A stretch of 64,000 bases of DNA from Dallia pectoralis (taxonomy: Eukaryota > Chordata > Actinopteri > Esociformes > Umbridae), in assembly GCA_029465975.1 (NCBI GenBank), contig CM055736.1:3535215-3599214 (forward strand). The letters are read 5' to 3'. Below, one piece after another: positions 1 through 14,471 of this stretch. The position numbers and the translations under genes were made by a program. The notes beneath the pieces are model-generated. The model made no database searches, was not told the DNA's origin, and was given only the letters and a program-made list of their open reading frames with translations. How positions within the stretch are numbered: position 1 is the stretch's first letter; every line of letters starts with the position of its first letter.

Positions 1-378
1 CTTTATGTTAGGATATCATACTGCCCTAGTGATAATTTATCTCTTTATGTTAGGATATCATACTGCCCTAGTGATAATTTATCTCTTTATGTTAGGATAT
101 CATACTGCCCTAGTGATAATTTATCTCTTTATGTTAGGATATCATACTGCCCTAGTGATAATTTATCTCTTTATGTTAGGATATCATACTGCCCTAGTGA
201 TAATTTATCTCTTTATGCTAGGATATCATACTGCCCTAGTGATAATTTATCTCTTTATGTTAGGATATCATACTGCCCTAGTGATAATTTATCTCTTTAT
301 GTTAGGATATCATACTGCCCTAGTGATAATTTATCTCTTTATGTTAGGATATCATACTGCCCTAGTGATAATTAATCT
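1..378. repeat. 42-bp minisatellite, truncated by window edge
   Basis: Nine near-identical 42-bp units, each containing TTAGGATATCATACTGCCCT, run from the window edge and stop at AATTAATC near 376. One unit has GCTAGG for GTTAGG. Because 42 is a multiple of three the array stays open as a 14-residue peptide repeat. There is no start context, codon signal or flanking exon, so I do not call it coding. Confidence 0.95.
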
Positions 379-2847
379 TTTTCACACCATGTTGACTGTA
401 GCTACCTCTACACAGTTAACAATATTCGTCTGACATGTTGTCAAAAAATATCAATTTCACGGTTAGGCTGACATTTTGTTGTGTTAGAGGAGGAACACAT
501 TTTTAAACGTGTTACAATCTCTTCCGTGACAGAAAGACATTTTCTTATTGGCGGAACGTCCTTGGCAACCGTGATAAAAGCCACAGCCCACTCATGTCAT
601 TTTAAATATGCATTCTGTTCCTGAGTGATCTGGTCCATGTGTTTATTTTGCCTCATGCTGTGTGTGTCTGCGGCATTCTTCTATTTATTTAAAAGAAACT
701 AAATCCAGCTTTTCCTACTAAAATCCAGTCATTACTAAACCTCTGTTCCTTCTGGCATTTCCTCAGGTATCTGGCTGGTAAATGGCATTGGAGGAGGTAA
801 ATTCAGAAAATAACTACTAAACTAAGTGAACTCCTGCCCTCGACTGTGTTTGCCACCTACTAATAGCATTTAGGAAGTAGTGACGATGCAAATTATATAC
901 AACATTGACTGCTGACATTTCGTGGCGAAGTCATTCGTCTTTGAATGTCTAGCATGGCGTAATCGTTTTCTCTCTCCGCCGGGTTTTGGACAATTACTCT
1001 GGCAGAGTGACATGCTGGGGATGTTGAGATGTTAGAGTTAGCTTCTGAAATATTTCATCTCGGAGTTGGATCGTTAATCTTCCTCGTGGTGTTTGAGCGT
1101 GAGCGTGTGCGTAAGATCAGCGTTTGTGCCAACGCGTATGTGGATAACGGATTGGAGATGTAGGACAGAAGAGAAAAAGGGGAGGGGGAGAAAAGGAGGG
1201 AGGGAGGAGGAGGGATGGGGAGAAGGAGGGAGAGGGAGGAGGGAGAAGGAGGGAGAAAGAAAGAACCAATGTAGATGTCTGCTGGCTCATAAGGTAACCT
1301 ACTTAAAAAGAAAACATTTTGTTTTCCAGCTGTACCATGTTGGATGTCCACAGGTGCTTGTGGGAAATTACTCCTTTTTTCGGCAAGAGCTAGAAACTAG
1401 ACACAAGAGGAATGGACAATGTACGGGTGGCAATGGCAAGTTTAGAAGTGTCTGCCGAAAGCTGTTCCAATGTGGCAAACATCCTCTTGTGTGAAAGTTA
1501 CAGGATTGCTGAGACGTTTTTGAATAGAAAGCGTTTTAATGTACTTCATTTCATCAGCTGTCCGTGACTGAACGCATAACCGAACTGTAGGTAGAAATAA
1601 CAGGCATTGTATCCAGTCAGGGGGGGTTGACTCAGAATGGGTTTTTCCGATCCAGCAGTTCCCTTGTATTGTACTGTTGCTTACTGTGGACTTCCTGCTC
1701 AGTGTTTAATGTCACCATTGTGTTGGTACCGGTTCTGTTCTCTTGTCTCTCCAATCCTGACGACTTCTCTCTCTCACTTCTCTCTCTCACATCTCTCTGA
1801 TTTCTGATGGCTTTGTTGGCATTGCAAATAATTGTCTCCAACATGTCTCCATTTCTGTCTCTTTCTCCCTTCCTCCAGCTCCTTCTCTGTTACAAACTTT
1901 CGCTCAGTGTTTTCCGTGAGTGGGGGATGTACAGTTATTGCATTTAGACGGGCAGTTCACCTGTCTTTGTTGAAATGTCCGTGACGGCCGAATCTTCCCT
2001 TGTCAATTCATACCAAGTTTGGCTCTGTGCATTGCTTAGTGATGACTCCAAAGGCAGTTATTACACACAGCACTTTCTTTTGTTGGTCTCCAGCACAATC
2101 CAGTCAGCGGTCCGATCCATGATGAGTCACTGAACGTGTTAAGAGGATTTAAAGACCACATAGGAAACAACTGATTTTAGGGATTAGCAAGAATGAAGCC
2201 GACCTCAGCTCTCTGTTTATTTGGACTCTCGAGGATTTAAATGCTAACTGGCGTTTACGACGTAGGGTGACTTTCCACTTACCCATTTCACCACCTTGCT
2301 CTTGAGGTTTACTCAGTGTGGTGCCGTGGCTGTGTGCTGTTAACTGGCTGTACAACCAGACCTTCACAAAGATATGTTTTTGATGTAAAGTCACAGGATC
2401 TTCTGGTACTGAAATAGATACCGAAACGATAATGTGTTAGTTTTAGCACCAAAGTGTGATTGTGAAACACATGCTCTATTGGCGTATCTCTCTAGCCTGG
2501 TTGCTGATTTGATTTGTCTGCTGGTTGCTGGTTTGGTTGCTGATTTGTCCTGTTTAGACAGTGTTTATTGTCCTTGTCATACAGTACTGCCATAGGAGAC
2601 GTTGAGACTGCACACGCAGATCCGCTGCCGCAGCAAACATGTGTCGTTCACTTCGGTAGCACAATAGGCTAACCGCTAACACTGATTCAGGCACTGTGAA
2701 ACATTATAACCGTGGATGGATTCAGGTCCCATGACACAAGTTGTCCTACTCTCCAGCTGGCGGTTGTCATCATTAGGGCAGAGTCTGTGATTTAGATCAT
2801 TTAGGGCCTCTGTGACATTACACATGTTTACATCTGCTCTACTCACG

Positions 2848-2849
<2 letters not shown>
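379..2849. other. No gene recognised; purine-rich tract inside
   Basis: Mostly single-copy DNA. A GGA/GGGAGA-rich purine tract lies at about 1166-1262. I found no splice-bounded reading frame, RNA gene or mobile element I could support. Open frames here (for example 1093-1494) are short, and that one simply runs through the purine tract. Confidence 0.5.

Positions 2850-2882
<33 letters not shown>
2850..2882. repeat. (GT)n microsatellite
   Basis: About 16 GT dinucleotides followed by TATGTTTC. Simple sequence repeat. Confidence 0.95.
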
Positions 2883-2885
<3 letters not shown>

Positions 2886-3237
2886 TTCTTTCTGTCTGTT
2901 TTTCTTCCCACAAGAATATTAAATAAAATAATAAATACAAAATCTTTGACATTTAAGAAATCTAGGTGTTTTTAGGCTTGTGGTTCAGGACAGAATTAGT
3001 GGAATCTCTTCAGCAGTTCTTGTTCTGCTAACTATATTACATCTCATCCAAATGTAGTTCATATTATGTTGTTTATTTTATATTACTATATTATATTCCG
3101 GACTCTCTACATATTAAAGCAACTCTAAACTGTTTTTGTGGCTCTTGAAGAGTAGCATTGTCACTAACAGCTATAGCTCCATCTGTTCCTCCGGCTGTAT
3201 CGTGTCTGTGCCCATCTGTGTATCAAAGTATCCGCTG

Positions 3238-3841
3238 GGCCCGTCAATCACATACTGGGACCAGTCTACAACCTGTCCGTCAATCACATACTGGGACCAG
3301 TCAACAACCCACTCTTCAATCAGATACTGGGACCAGTCTACAACCTGCCCGTCAATCACATACTGGGACCAGTCTACGACTCGCTCTTCAATACTGGGAC
3401 CAGTCTACGACTCGCTCCGCAATAAGATACTGGGACCAGTCTACGACTCGCTCTTCAATCAGATACTGGGACCAGTCTACGACTCGCTCCTCAATAAGAT
3501 ACTGGGACCAGTCTACGACTCGCTCTTCAATCAGATACTGGCACCAGTCTACGACTCGCTCTTCAATACTGGGACCAGTCTACGACTCGCTCTTCAATCA
3601 GATACTGGGACCAGTCTACGACTCGCTCCTCAATAAGATACTGGGACCAGTCTACGACTCGCTCTTCAATCAGATACTGGCACCAGTCTACGACTCGCTC
3701 TTCAATACTGGGACCAGTCTACGACTCGCTCTTCAATCAGATACTGGCACCAGTCTACGACTCGCTCTTCAATACTGGGACCAGTCTACGACTCGCTCCT
3801 CAATAAGATACTGGGACCAGTCTACAATTCGCTCTTCAATG
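3238..3841. repeat. 31/36-bp minisatellite
   Basis: About 18 units carrying ACTGGGACCAGTCTACGACT. The first four units have CAACCTG(T/C)CCGT where later ones have CGACTCGCTC. Long units are 36 bp and short units are 31 bp; they differ by five bases (CAGAT) before ACTGGG. The open frames across it (3136-3636 and 3158-3955) are products of the repeat. Confidence 0.9.
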
Positions 3842-4949
3842 CTAACGGTGCCTCAACAGAGAAACGATCACACCGGAGTTCAAACATGTCGATCGCGTCG
3901 GAGTCAGCAGAAACCAACACCCAGACGGCCTAATTTGAATGCAAAGCGTGTTTAGAATAGACTTCCAGTCGTCTCTCAGTACACTTGAGCCCATAAACTA
4001 GGCTGAACAGCAGTGCAGACATGCATCCCATATTGTCTGTTACAGTAGCCTGGCTTGCTTAACAGAACCCCTGGGTAACTAAACCATGACACACTTTAAA
4101 CTATAAAAAACTCAAATGTGTTTTATTCTTCACCGAGCATAGAGGGAACGCTGGTGTGTGTATGTGTGTGCTCGCGCGCCTTCTTGCCTTCAGTGAACGC
4201 GTGCACGAGTCCTCGTTTAGCTCATCCCGCCGACGATCGATTTCCTTGTCAGCGGTGTGATGGGCAGAGTCGTGTCGACCTGTCAGGTGAGCGCACCTTG
4301 ACTACATCTCACCGGTAACAGGCCGTGTCTGCCCTTCTCCCGTGCGGGTAACCGCCGCCTACCTCATGCAAATGTGCGAGAACGAAACATCTCGTAACCC
4401 TTTTATTCTCGCCGTCTCTCTGCGTGCTGCACTTTTTTTGACAGGGAGTCTGTAGCACGGAGAGGAGGGAAATTCCGAGTACAGAGAGAGTGATGAGGCC
4501 CTAACGAGGAAGAAGAGAGATCCTAACGACGAGAGATAAGACGGGATGAGCGACCACAAACAGTCTCCCTCTTTTGTCCCCCCCCCCCTACAGAATCACT
4601 CCCCTCTCTCTCCTCAATTCAAAGTTAATGATGCAACAATGTACATATTGCCAAAGCGTACCTTGGGAATAATTATTCATTCACTCTACCCGTATCGCTC
4701 TCTCTCTCTCCCCACCTCTCCCTCTCTCTCAGCCTATCTTTCTTCTCGTGGTTCGCTGGTAATATCGGTGTCCCAGCGTTACTCTCATTAAGGAGGAGCA
4801 GATTGGGAAGCAGGAGGCCGACTGATCGACTGTTATAATTTCCAAAAAGATAAGCACGGAATTGGGTTTTGTTTGAACATAGACGCCATTCAAAGGATAC
4901 AAAGAGCAGCAGAGATATACATCCTTGATAAGCAATAATAATAATAATT
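3842..4949. other. No gene recognised; pyrimidine-rich tracts
   Basis: Single-copy sequence with a C run near 4580 and TC-rich stretches around 4700-4735. A short (AAT)n run near 4938 leads into the next array. No gene is supported. Confidence 0.5.
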
Positions 4950-6085
4950 GAGTGTCAAGATGAAGGCCTTGTGTGCTAGTGTGTTATTGTATGGAGTGTA
5001 AAGGTGAAGGCCTTGTGTGCTAGTGTGTTATTGTATGGAGTGTCAAGATGAAGGCCTTGTGTGCTAGTGTGTTATTGTATGGAGTGTAAAGGTGAAGGCC
5101 TTGTGTGCTAGTATGTTATTGTATAGTGTCCAGATGAAGGCCTTGTGTGCTAGTGTGTTATTGTATGGAGTGTAAAGGTGAAGGCCTTGTGTGCTAGTGT
5201 GTTATTGTATGGAGTGTCAAGATGAAGGCCTTGTGTGCTAGTGTGTTATTGTATAGACTGTCCAGATGAAGGCCTTGTGTGCTTGTGTGTTATTGTATAG
5301 AGTGTCCAGATGAAGGCCTTGTGTGCTTGTGTGTTATTGTATAGAGTGTCCAGATGAAGGCCTTGTGTGCTTGTGTGTTATTGTATAGAGTGTCCAGATG
5401 AAGGCCTTGTGTACTAGTGTGTTATTGTATAGAGTGTCCAGATGAAGGCCTTGTGTGCTAGTGTGTTATTGTATAGAGTGTCCAGATGAAGGCCTTGTGT
5501 GCTAGTGTGTTATTGTATAGAGTGTCCAGATGAAGGCCTTGTGTACTAGTGTGTTATTGTATAGAGTGTAAAGGTGAAGGCCTTGTGTGCTAGTGTGTTA
5601 TTGTATGGAGTGTCCAGATGAAGGCCTTGTGTACTAGTGTGTTATTGTATGGAGTGTCCAGATGAAGGCCTTGTGTACTAGTGTGTTATTGTATGGAGTG
5701 TCCAGATGAAGGCCTTGTGTACTAGTGTGTTATTGTATGGAGTGTCCAGATGAAGGCCTTGTGTACTAGTGTGTTATTGCATGGAGGGTCAAGATGAAGG
5801 CCTTGTGTGCTAGTGTGTTATTGTATGGAGTGTCAGATGAAGGCCTTGTGTACTAGTGTGTTATTGTATGGAGTGTCCAGATGAAGGCCTTGTGGGCTAG
5901 TGTGTTATTGTATAGAGTGTCCAGATGAAGGCCTTGTGTGCTTGTGTGTTATTGTATAGTGTCCAGATGAAGGCCTTGTGTACTAGTGTGTTATTGTATA
6001 GAGTGTCCAGATGAAGGCCTTGTGTGCTAGTGTGTTATTGTATAGAGTGTCAAGATGAAGGCCTTGTGGGCTAGTATGTTATTGC
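4950..6085. repeat. 44-bp minisatellite, about 26 copies
   Basis: The unit contains AGATGAAGGCCTTGTGTGCT followed by AGTGTGTTATTGTAT. Variants alternate between TGTCCAGATG, TGTCAAGATG and TGTAAAGGTG, between GTGCTAG, GTACTAG and GTGCTTG, and between ATAGAG and ATGGAG. The left part mixes CAAG and AAAG forms, while the middle and right are mainly CCAG. Confidence 0.95.
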
Positions 6086-8035
6086 ACACCACAGTATACA
6101 TATCTGTGCTGGTAAAACACCTGAGTTTTCTCCTTCTAATGGAACACAGAAATGTGCTCTTTTCTTTATTCTCTGGTCTGTTTTGATGACAGTGGTGTCA
6201 AGTTTGGTTCCGTTCTGGTTCGTTGCACACATTTTGTTGTGGTTCTGAGTAGTGTTGTCTGCAACCGTGCCATTTGGTTCTGTGCACTGTGCCGTGCTGT
6301 GTGTGATGTGCTGCTAACGGCACAGCCAACCGTGTGATCTAGGAAGACACCAGGTGTAATTGACCTGCTGTACTGCCATCTCTGGGTAGCACCACCTGCT
6401 TTATCAGCTGTGACACAACATTAGTGCACCCGCGCTGAGAAAATGTTCAATGCAAACACACATACTGTTCGTGCTGTGTGTTTGACTCTGTTTGCATTGT
6501 TTTGTGTACGTCTTCAAATGTCTTAAAATGTGTGTTCTAACGCTGCATCTAGTTGTCAAAAAGAAATCCTTGTGTGTGTGTAAACAGACCTGGCGAATAA
6601 ACCTGATTCTGATATTGCATATATGTGTAATAAAACCGAGAGAAGGCATTTCAAACCACCCGTTCTCTCTAATCGTCTCTTTTCTCCTAAGAAGCTACAT
6701 CAATCTTTTCTTACCTCTTGATGAACTATCCACTTCCATGTCTTTAGGCTGTTTTGCCAGTCACCATCCTCATCATCAATTTAGCAGGTATCTCACATTC
6801 TTTGCCTTCCTTCCGCCTCCATCTCTCTAGATCTATCTCACTCTTCTCCCCGGGGAAGCCTGATATAGCTGTCTAATTACGTTTTAGAATTATGCACGGG
6901 TTGTCTTGTTACGGTGAATTATAAAAATGTCATGACAAATAAGCCTATAATCATTGCATGTTTACTTTCAAAACAATCTGATCGGCCTCCGAAACATTTG
7001 GTCCATTTATATGGAAAATGATCCACGTCGTTTGGTTTTAATTAATCACAGACACTCGTGAATCTATGGGATCATTAGTGTTTCTACGGATGGCAATAAA
7101 CAAAATAAACTGTGTGACTGTTGCTCTGAGTATAATGTCTCGTGATCTGTCATCGACTAAGGACAATATCCAATTTAAAGGATTCTGAATACGCAGAAAT
7201 CTGAGTAAATGTTCTAAAATCCAAACCGCGTTATGTTATTGTGGATGCTTGGTCAGTTAACCACTTTGTTATGAACACTCATTCATCTCTACTTCTGTAG
7301 ACGCTCATTATGCTTGTTATATATATATATTTTTTTTTTTTATTTGACAAAAAAAGTAATTATTTACCTGGAATGTACTTGGGATTATTGTAAACACATT
7401 AGGCCTACTGGATGTTTTTTCCCCCTGTTATTATATCATCATCCAACAATGAAAGATATACTTAAAGTTTATATTTCATTCCGCTTTGTGTATTTCATTC
7501 ACGAAATGAGCTACAATGCCTGATGAAAACCAAAAGAACTCCACACCTGACACTGCAGTGAAACACAGTGCATATCCTGCCTGGGGTCTGTGTAATGTAT
7601 ATATTTCAACAACAGAGCTGTCCTGTTATGGTAATTAAGGTTTAGGCATGGATGTAAATACACTGTCTAAATCCTATACTCTTCTGACCTGGAATCTATT
7701 ACAAACCTCTGGAGTCATTCTTCACGGTTTCTTTCCAGTCATGTTTTTGTTACACTGGGTCTCTGAGAGACCGTAGCACAAAAGCTACTTGCTGACCAGA
7801 TTAGAGACCAAAAGACCACCAAATATGTGGCACAGCTGTCTATAATAATGTTATAACTGCTGATGACAGCAGCAGAACTATTACTGCGGTGTGCAGAGTC
7901 CTGTTTTTTCGTGGTGACTTTTAGTCAAGTTGATAAACATACCATTTGGGCTGGGTGAGCAATATAAAGAAGCTCTGGCATGTTTATCAACTGGACAAAC
8001 ACTCACCACAAAAAGACTCTTAAGCATGACTCTGC
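6086..8035. other. No gene recognised
   Basis: AT-leaning single-copy sequence with an (AT)n/poly-T stretch at about 7318-7340. The small open frames have no coding features I recognise. Confidence 0.5.
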
Positions 8036-11000
8036 AAATAAATACAGTATATAGCTGTGAAACACGAGAACAAATACAGTATATAGATGTCAGATATGAG
8101 AATAAATACAGTATATAGCTGTCAGATATGAGAATAAATACAGTATATAGCTGTCAGATATGAGAATAATAAATACAGTATATAGCTGTCAGATATGAGA
8201 ATAATAAATACAGTATATAGCTGTCAGACATGAGAATAATAAATACAGTATATAGCTGTCAGACATGAGAATAATAAATACAGTATATAGCTGTCAGATA
8301 TGAGAATAATAAATACAGTATATAGCTGTCAGATATGAGAATAAATACAGTATATAGCTGTCAGACATGAGAATAAATACAGTATATAGCTGTCAGATAT
8401 GAGAATAAATACAGTATATAGCTGTCAGATATGAGAATAATAAATACAGTATATAGCTGTCAGATATGAGAATAATAAATACAGTATATAGCTGTCAGAT
8501 ATGAGAATAAATACAGTATATAGCTGTCAGATATGAGAATAAATACAGTATATAGCTGTCAGATATGAGAATAAATACAGTATATAGCTGTCAGATATGA
8601 GAATAAATACAGTATATAGCTGTCAGATATGAGAATAAATACAGTATATAGCTGTCAGATATGAGAATAATAAATACAGTATATAGCTGTCAGATATGAG
8701 AATAATAAATACAGTATATAGCTGTCAGATATGAGAATAAAAATACAGTATATAGCTGTCAGATATGAGAATAAATACAGTATATAGCTGTCAGACATGA
8801 GAATAAATACAGTATATAGCTGTCAGATATGAGAATAATAAATACAGTATATAGCTGTCAGATATGAGAATAATAAATACAGTATATAGCTGTCAGATAT
8901 GAGAATAAATACAGTATATAGCTGTCAGATATGAGAATAATAAATACAGTATATAGCTGTCAGATATGAGAATAAATACAGTATATAGCTGTCAGATATG
9001 AGAACAATAAATACAGTATATAGCTGTCAGACATGAGAATAATAAATACAGTATATAGCTGTCAGATATGAGAATAATAAATACAGTATATAGCTGTCAG
9101 ATATGAGAATAAATACAGTATAAAGCTGTCAGACATGAGAATAATAAATACAGTTTATAGCTGTCAGATATGAGAATAATAAATACAGTATATAGCTGTC
9201 AGACATGAGAATAAATACAGTATATAGCTGTCAGACATGAGAATAAATACAGTATATAGCTGTCAGACATGAGAATAAATACAGTATATAGCTGTCAGAT
9301 ATGAGAATAAATACAGTATATAGCTGTCAGATATGAGAATAAATACAGTATATAGCTGTCAGATATGAGAATAATAAATACAGTATATAGCTGTCAGATA
9401 TGAGAATAAATACAGTATATAGCTGTCAGATATGAGAATAAATACAGTATATAGATGTCAGACATGAGAATAATAAATACAGTATATAGCTGTCAGATAT
9501 GAGAATAAATACAGTATATAGCTGTCAGATATGAGAATAAATACAGTATATAGCTGTCAGATATGAGAATAAATACAGTATATAGCTGTCAGACATGAGA
9601 ATAAATACAGTATATAGCTGTCAGATATGAGAATAAATACAGTATATAGCTGTCAGATATGAGAATAATAAATACAGACATGAGAATAATAAATACAGTA
9701 TATAGCTGTCAGATATGAGAATAAATACAGTATATAGCTGTCAGATATGAGAATAATAAATACAGTATATAGATGTCAGACATGAGAATAATAAATACAG
9801 TATATAGCTGTCAGATATGAGAATAAATACAGTATATAGCTGTCAGATATGAGAATATATACAGTATATAGATGTCAGACATGAGAATAATAAATACAGT
9901 ATATAGCTGTCAGATATGAGAATAAATACAGTATATAGCTGTCAGACATGAGAATAATAAATACAGTATATAGCTGTCAGATATGAGAATAAATACAGTA
10001 TATAGCTGTCAGACATGAGAATAAATACAGTATATAGCTGTCAGACATGAGAATAATAAATACAGTATATAGCTGTCAGATATGAGAATAATAAATACAG
10101 TATATAGCTGTCAGATATGAGAATAAATACAGTATATAGCTGTCAGATATGAGGAGAATAAATACAGTATATAGCTGTCAGATATGAGAATAATAAATAC
10201 AGTATATAGCTGTCAGATATGAGAATAAATACAGATTATAGCTGTCAGATATGAGAATAAATACAGTATATAGCTGTCAGATATGAGAATAATAAATACA
10301 GTATATAGCTGTCAGACATGAGAATAAATACAGTATATAGCTGTCAGACATGAGAATAATAAATACAGTATATAGCTGTCAGATATGAGAATAATAAATA
10401 CAGTATATAGCTGTCAGATATGAGAATAATAAATACAGTATATAGCTGTCAGATATGAGAATAATAAATACAGTATATAGCTGTCAGATATGAGAATAAT
10501 AAATACAGTATATAGCTGTCAGATATGAGAATAATAAATACAGTATATAGCTGTCAGATATGAGAATAAATACAGTATATAGCTGTCAGATATGAGAATA
10601 AAGACAGTATATAGCTGTCGGATATGAGAATAAATACAATATATAGCTGTCAGATATGAGAATAAATACAGTATATAGCTGTCAGATATGAGAATAATAA
10701 ATACAGTATATAGCTGTCAGATATGAGAATAATAAATACAGTATATAGCTGTCAGATATGAGAATAAATACAGTATATAGCTGTCAGATATGAGAATAAA
10801 TACAGTATATAGCTGTCAGATATGAGAATAAATACAGTATATAGCTGTCAGACATGAGAATAATAAATACAGTATATAGCTGTCAGATATGAGAATAAAA
10901 ATACAGTATATAGCTGTCAGATATGAGAATAAATACAGTATATAGCTGTCAGATATGAGAATAAATACAGTATATAGCTGTCAGATATGAGAATAATAAA

Positions 11001-14000
11001 TACAGTATATAGCTGTCAGATATGAGAATAATAAATACAGTATATAGCTGTCAGATATGAGAATAATAAATACAGTATATAGCTGTCAGATATGAGAATA
11101 ATAAATACAGTATATAGCTGTCAGATATGAGAATAATAAATACAGTATATAGCTGTCAGATATGAGAATAATAAATACAGTATATAGCTGTCAGATATGA
11201 GAATAATAAATACAGTATATAGCTGTCAGATATGAGAATAAATACAGTATATAGCTGTCAGATATGAGAATAATAAATACAGTATATAGCTGTCAGATAT
11301 GAGAATAATAAATACAGTATATAGCTGTCAGATATGAGAATAATAAATACAGTATATAGCTGTCAGATATGAGAATAAATACAGTATATAGCTGTCAGAC
11401 ATGAGAATAATAAATACAGTATATAGCTGTCAGATATGAGAATAAATACAGTATATAGCTGTCAGATATGAGAATAATAAATACAGTATATAGCTGTCAG
11501 ATATGAGAATAAATACAGTATATAGCTGTCAGACATGAGAATAATAAATACAGTATATAGCTGTCAGATATGAGAATAATAAATACAGTATATAGCTGTC
11601 AGATATGAGAATAAATACAGTATATAGCTGTCAGACATGAGAATAATATATACAGTATATAGCTGTCAGATATGAGAATAATAAATACAGTATATAGCAG
11701 TCAGAAATGAGAATAAATACAGTATATAGCTGTCAGATATGAGAATAAATACAGTATATAGCTGTCAGATATGAAAATAAATACAGTATATAGCTGTCAG
11801 ATATGAGAATAATAAATACAGTATATAGATGTCAGACATGAGAATAAATACAGTATATAGCTGTCAGATATGAGAATAATAAATACAGTATATAGATGTC
11901 AGATATGAGAATAATAAATACAGTATATAGCTGTCAGACATGAGAATAATAAATACAGTATATAGCTGTCAGATATGAGAATAAATACAGTATACAGCTG
12001 TCAGATATGAGAATAATAAATACAGTATACAGCTGTCAGATATGAGAATAATAAATACAGTATATAGCTGTCAGATATGAGAATAATAAATACAGTATAT
12101 AGCTGTCAGATATGAGAATAAATACAGTATATAGCTGTCAGATATGAGAATAATAAATACAGTATATAGCTGTCAGACATGAGAATAAATACAGTATATA
12201 GCTGTCAGATATGAGAATAAATACAGTATATAGCTGTCAGATATGAGAATAAATACAGTATATAGCTGTCAGACATGAGAATAAATACAGTATATAGCTG
12301 TCAGATATGAGAATAAATACAGTATATAGCTGTCAGACATGAGAATAATAAATACAGTATATAGCTGTCAGATATGAGAATAAATACAGTATAAAGCTGT
12401 CAGACATGAGAATAATAAATACAGTTTATAGCTGTCAGATATGAGAATAATAAATACAGTATATAGCTGTCAGACATGAGAATAAATACAGTATATAGCT
12501 GTCAGACATGAGAATAAATACAGTATATAGCTGTCAGACATGAGAATAAATACAGTATATAGCTGTCAGATATGAGAATAAATACAGTATATAGCTGTCA
12601 GACATGAGAATAAATACAGTATATAGCTGTCAGATATGAGAACAATAAATACAGTATATAGCTGTCAGATATGAGAATAATAAATACAGTATATAGCTGT
12701 CAGATATGAGAATAAATACAGTATATAGCTGTCAGATATGAGAATAAATACAGTATATAGATGTCAGACATGAGAATAATAAATACAGTATATAGCTGTC
12801 AGATATGAGAATAAATACAGTATATAGCTGTCAGATATGAGAATAAATACAGTATATAGCTGTCAGATATGAGAATAAATACAGTATATAGCTGTCAGAC
12901 ATGAGAATAAATACAGTATATAGCTGTCAGACATGAGAATAATAAATACAGTATATAGCTGTCAGATATGAGAATAAATACAGTATATAGCTGTCAGATA
13001 TGAGAATAATAAATACAGTATATAGATGTCAGACATGAGAATAATAAATACAGTATATAGCTGTCAGATATGAGAATAAATACAGTATATAGCTGTCAGA
13101 TATGAGAATAAATACAGTATATAGATGTCAGACATGAGAATAATAAATACAGTATTTAGCTGTCAGATATGAGAATAAATACAGTATATAGCTGTCAGAT
13201 ATGAGAATAAATACAGTATATAGCTGTCAGATATGAGGAGAATAAATACAGTATATAGCTGTCAGATATGAGAATAATAAATACAGTATATAGCTGTCAG
13301 ATATGAGAATAAATACAGATTATAGCTGTCAGATATGAGAATAAATACAGTATATAGCTGTCAGATATGAGAATAATAAATACAGTATATAGCTGTCAGA
13401 TATGAGAATAATAAATACAGTATATAGCTGTCAGATATGAGAATAAATACAGTATATAGCTGTCAGATATGAGAATAATAAATACAGTATATAGCTGTCA
13501 GACATGAGAATAATAAATACAGTATATAGCTGTCAGACATGAGAATAAATACAGTATATAGCTGTCAGATATGAGAATAATAAATACAGTATATAGATGT
13601 CAGATATGAGAATAATAAATACAGTATATAGCTGTCAGACATGAGAATAAATACAGTATATAGCTGTCAGATATGAGAATAAATACAGTATATAGATGTC
13701 AGATATGAGAATAAATACAGTATATAGCTGTCAGACATGAGAATAAATACAGTATATAGCTGTCAGACATGAGAATAAATACAGTATATAGCTGTCAGAT
13801 ATGAGAATAATAAATACAGTATATAGCTGTCAGATATGAGAATAAATACAGTATATAGCTGTCAGATATGAGAATAATAAATACAGTATATAGCTGTCAG
13901 ACATGAGAATAAATACAGTATATAGCTGTCAGATATGAGAATAAATACAGTATATAGATGTCAGATATGAGAATAAATACAGTATATAGCTGTCATATAT

Positions 14001-14450
14001 GAGAATAAATACAGTATATAGCTGTCAGATATGAGAATAAATACAGTATATAGCTGTCAGACATGAGAATAATAAATACAGTATATAGCTGTCAGATATG
14101 AGAATAAATACAGTATATAGCTGTCAGATATGAGAATAATAAATACAGTATATAGCTGTCAGATATGAGAATAAATACAGTATATAGCTGTCAGATATGA
14201 GAATAAATACAGTATATAGCTGTCAGACATGAGAATAAATACAGTATATAGCTGTCAGACATGAGAATAAATACAGTATATAGCTGTCAGACATGAGAAT
14301 AAATACAGTATATAGCTGTCAGACATGAGAATAATAAATACAGTATATAGCTGTCAGATATGAGAATAAATACAGTATATAGATGTCAGACATGAGAATA
14401 AATACAGTATATAGCTGTCAGACATGAGAATAAATACAGTATATAGCTGT
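8036..14450. repeat. 6.4-kb minisatellite of mixed 32- and 35-bp units
   Basis: Roughly 190 tandem units around the core TACAGTATATAGCTGTCAGA. Units differ mainly by one or two AATA steps after GAGA: GAGAATAAATAC gives 32 bp and GAGAATAATAAATAC gives 35 bp. A second variable site is GATATGAG versus GACATGAG. Rare variants are ATAGATG, ATAAAGC, GTTTATAG, CAGATTATAG and GAGGAGAAT. One short unit lies near 9675. Linked rare variants recur about 3.1-3.3 kb apart, showing that a block of the array has been copied. No long reading frame crosses it. Confidence 0.95.
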
Positions 14451-14471
14451 GATATTTGCATGCCAACGTGA

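Noticed and set aside
5..433. 142-codon frame of a 14-residue repeat
   Set aside because: The 42-bp unit is a multiple of three, so any open frame persists. There is no start context or relative.
3158..3955. 265-codon frame over the 31/36-bp array
   Set aside because: Repeat-driven, with overlapping frames giving equally long products.
8036..14450. CRISPR-like regular spacing of about 32 bp (also 40636-41036 and 62660-64000)
   Set aside because: Units follow each other directly with no unique spacers, and the genome is eukaryotic. These are minisatellites.
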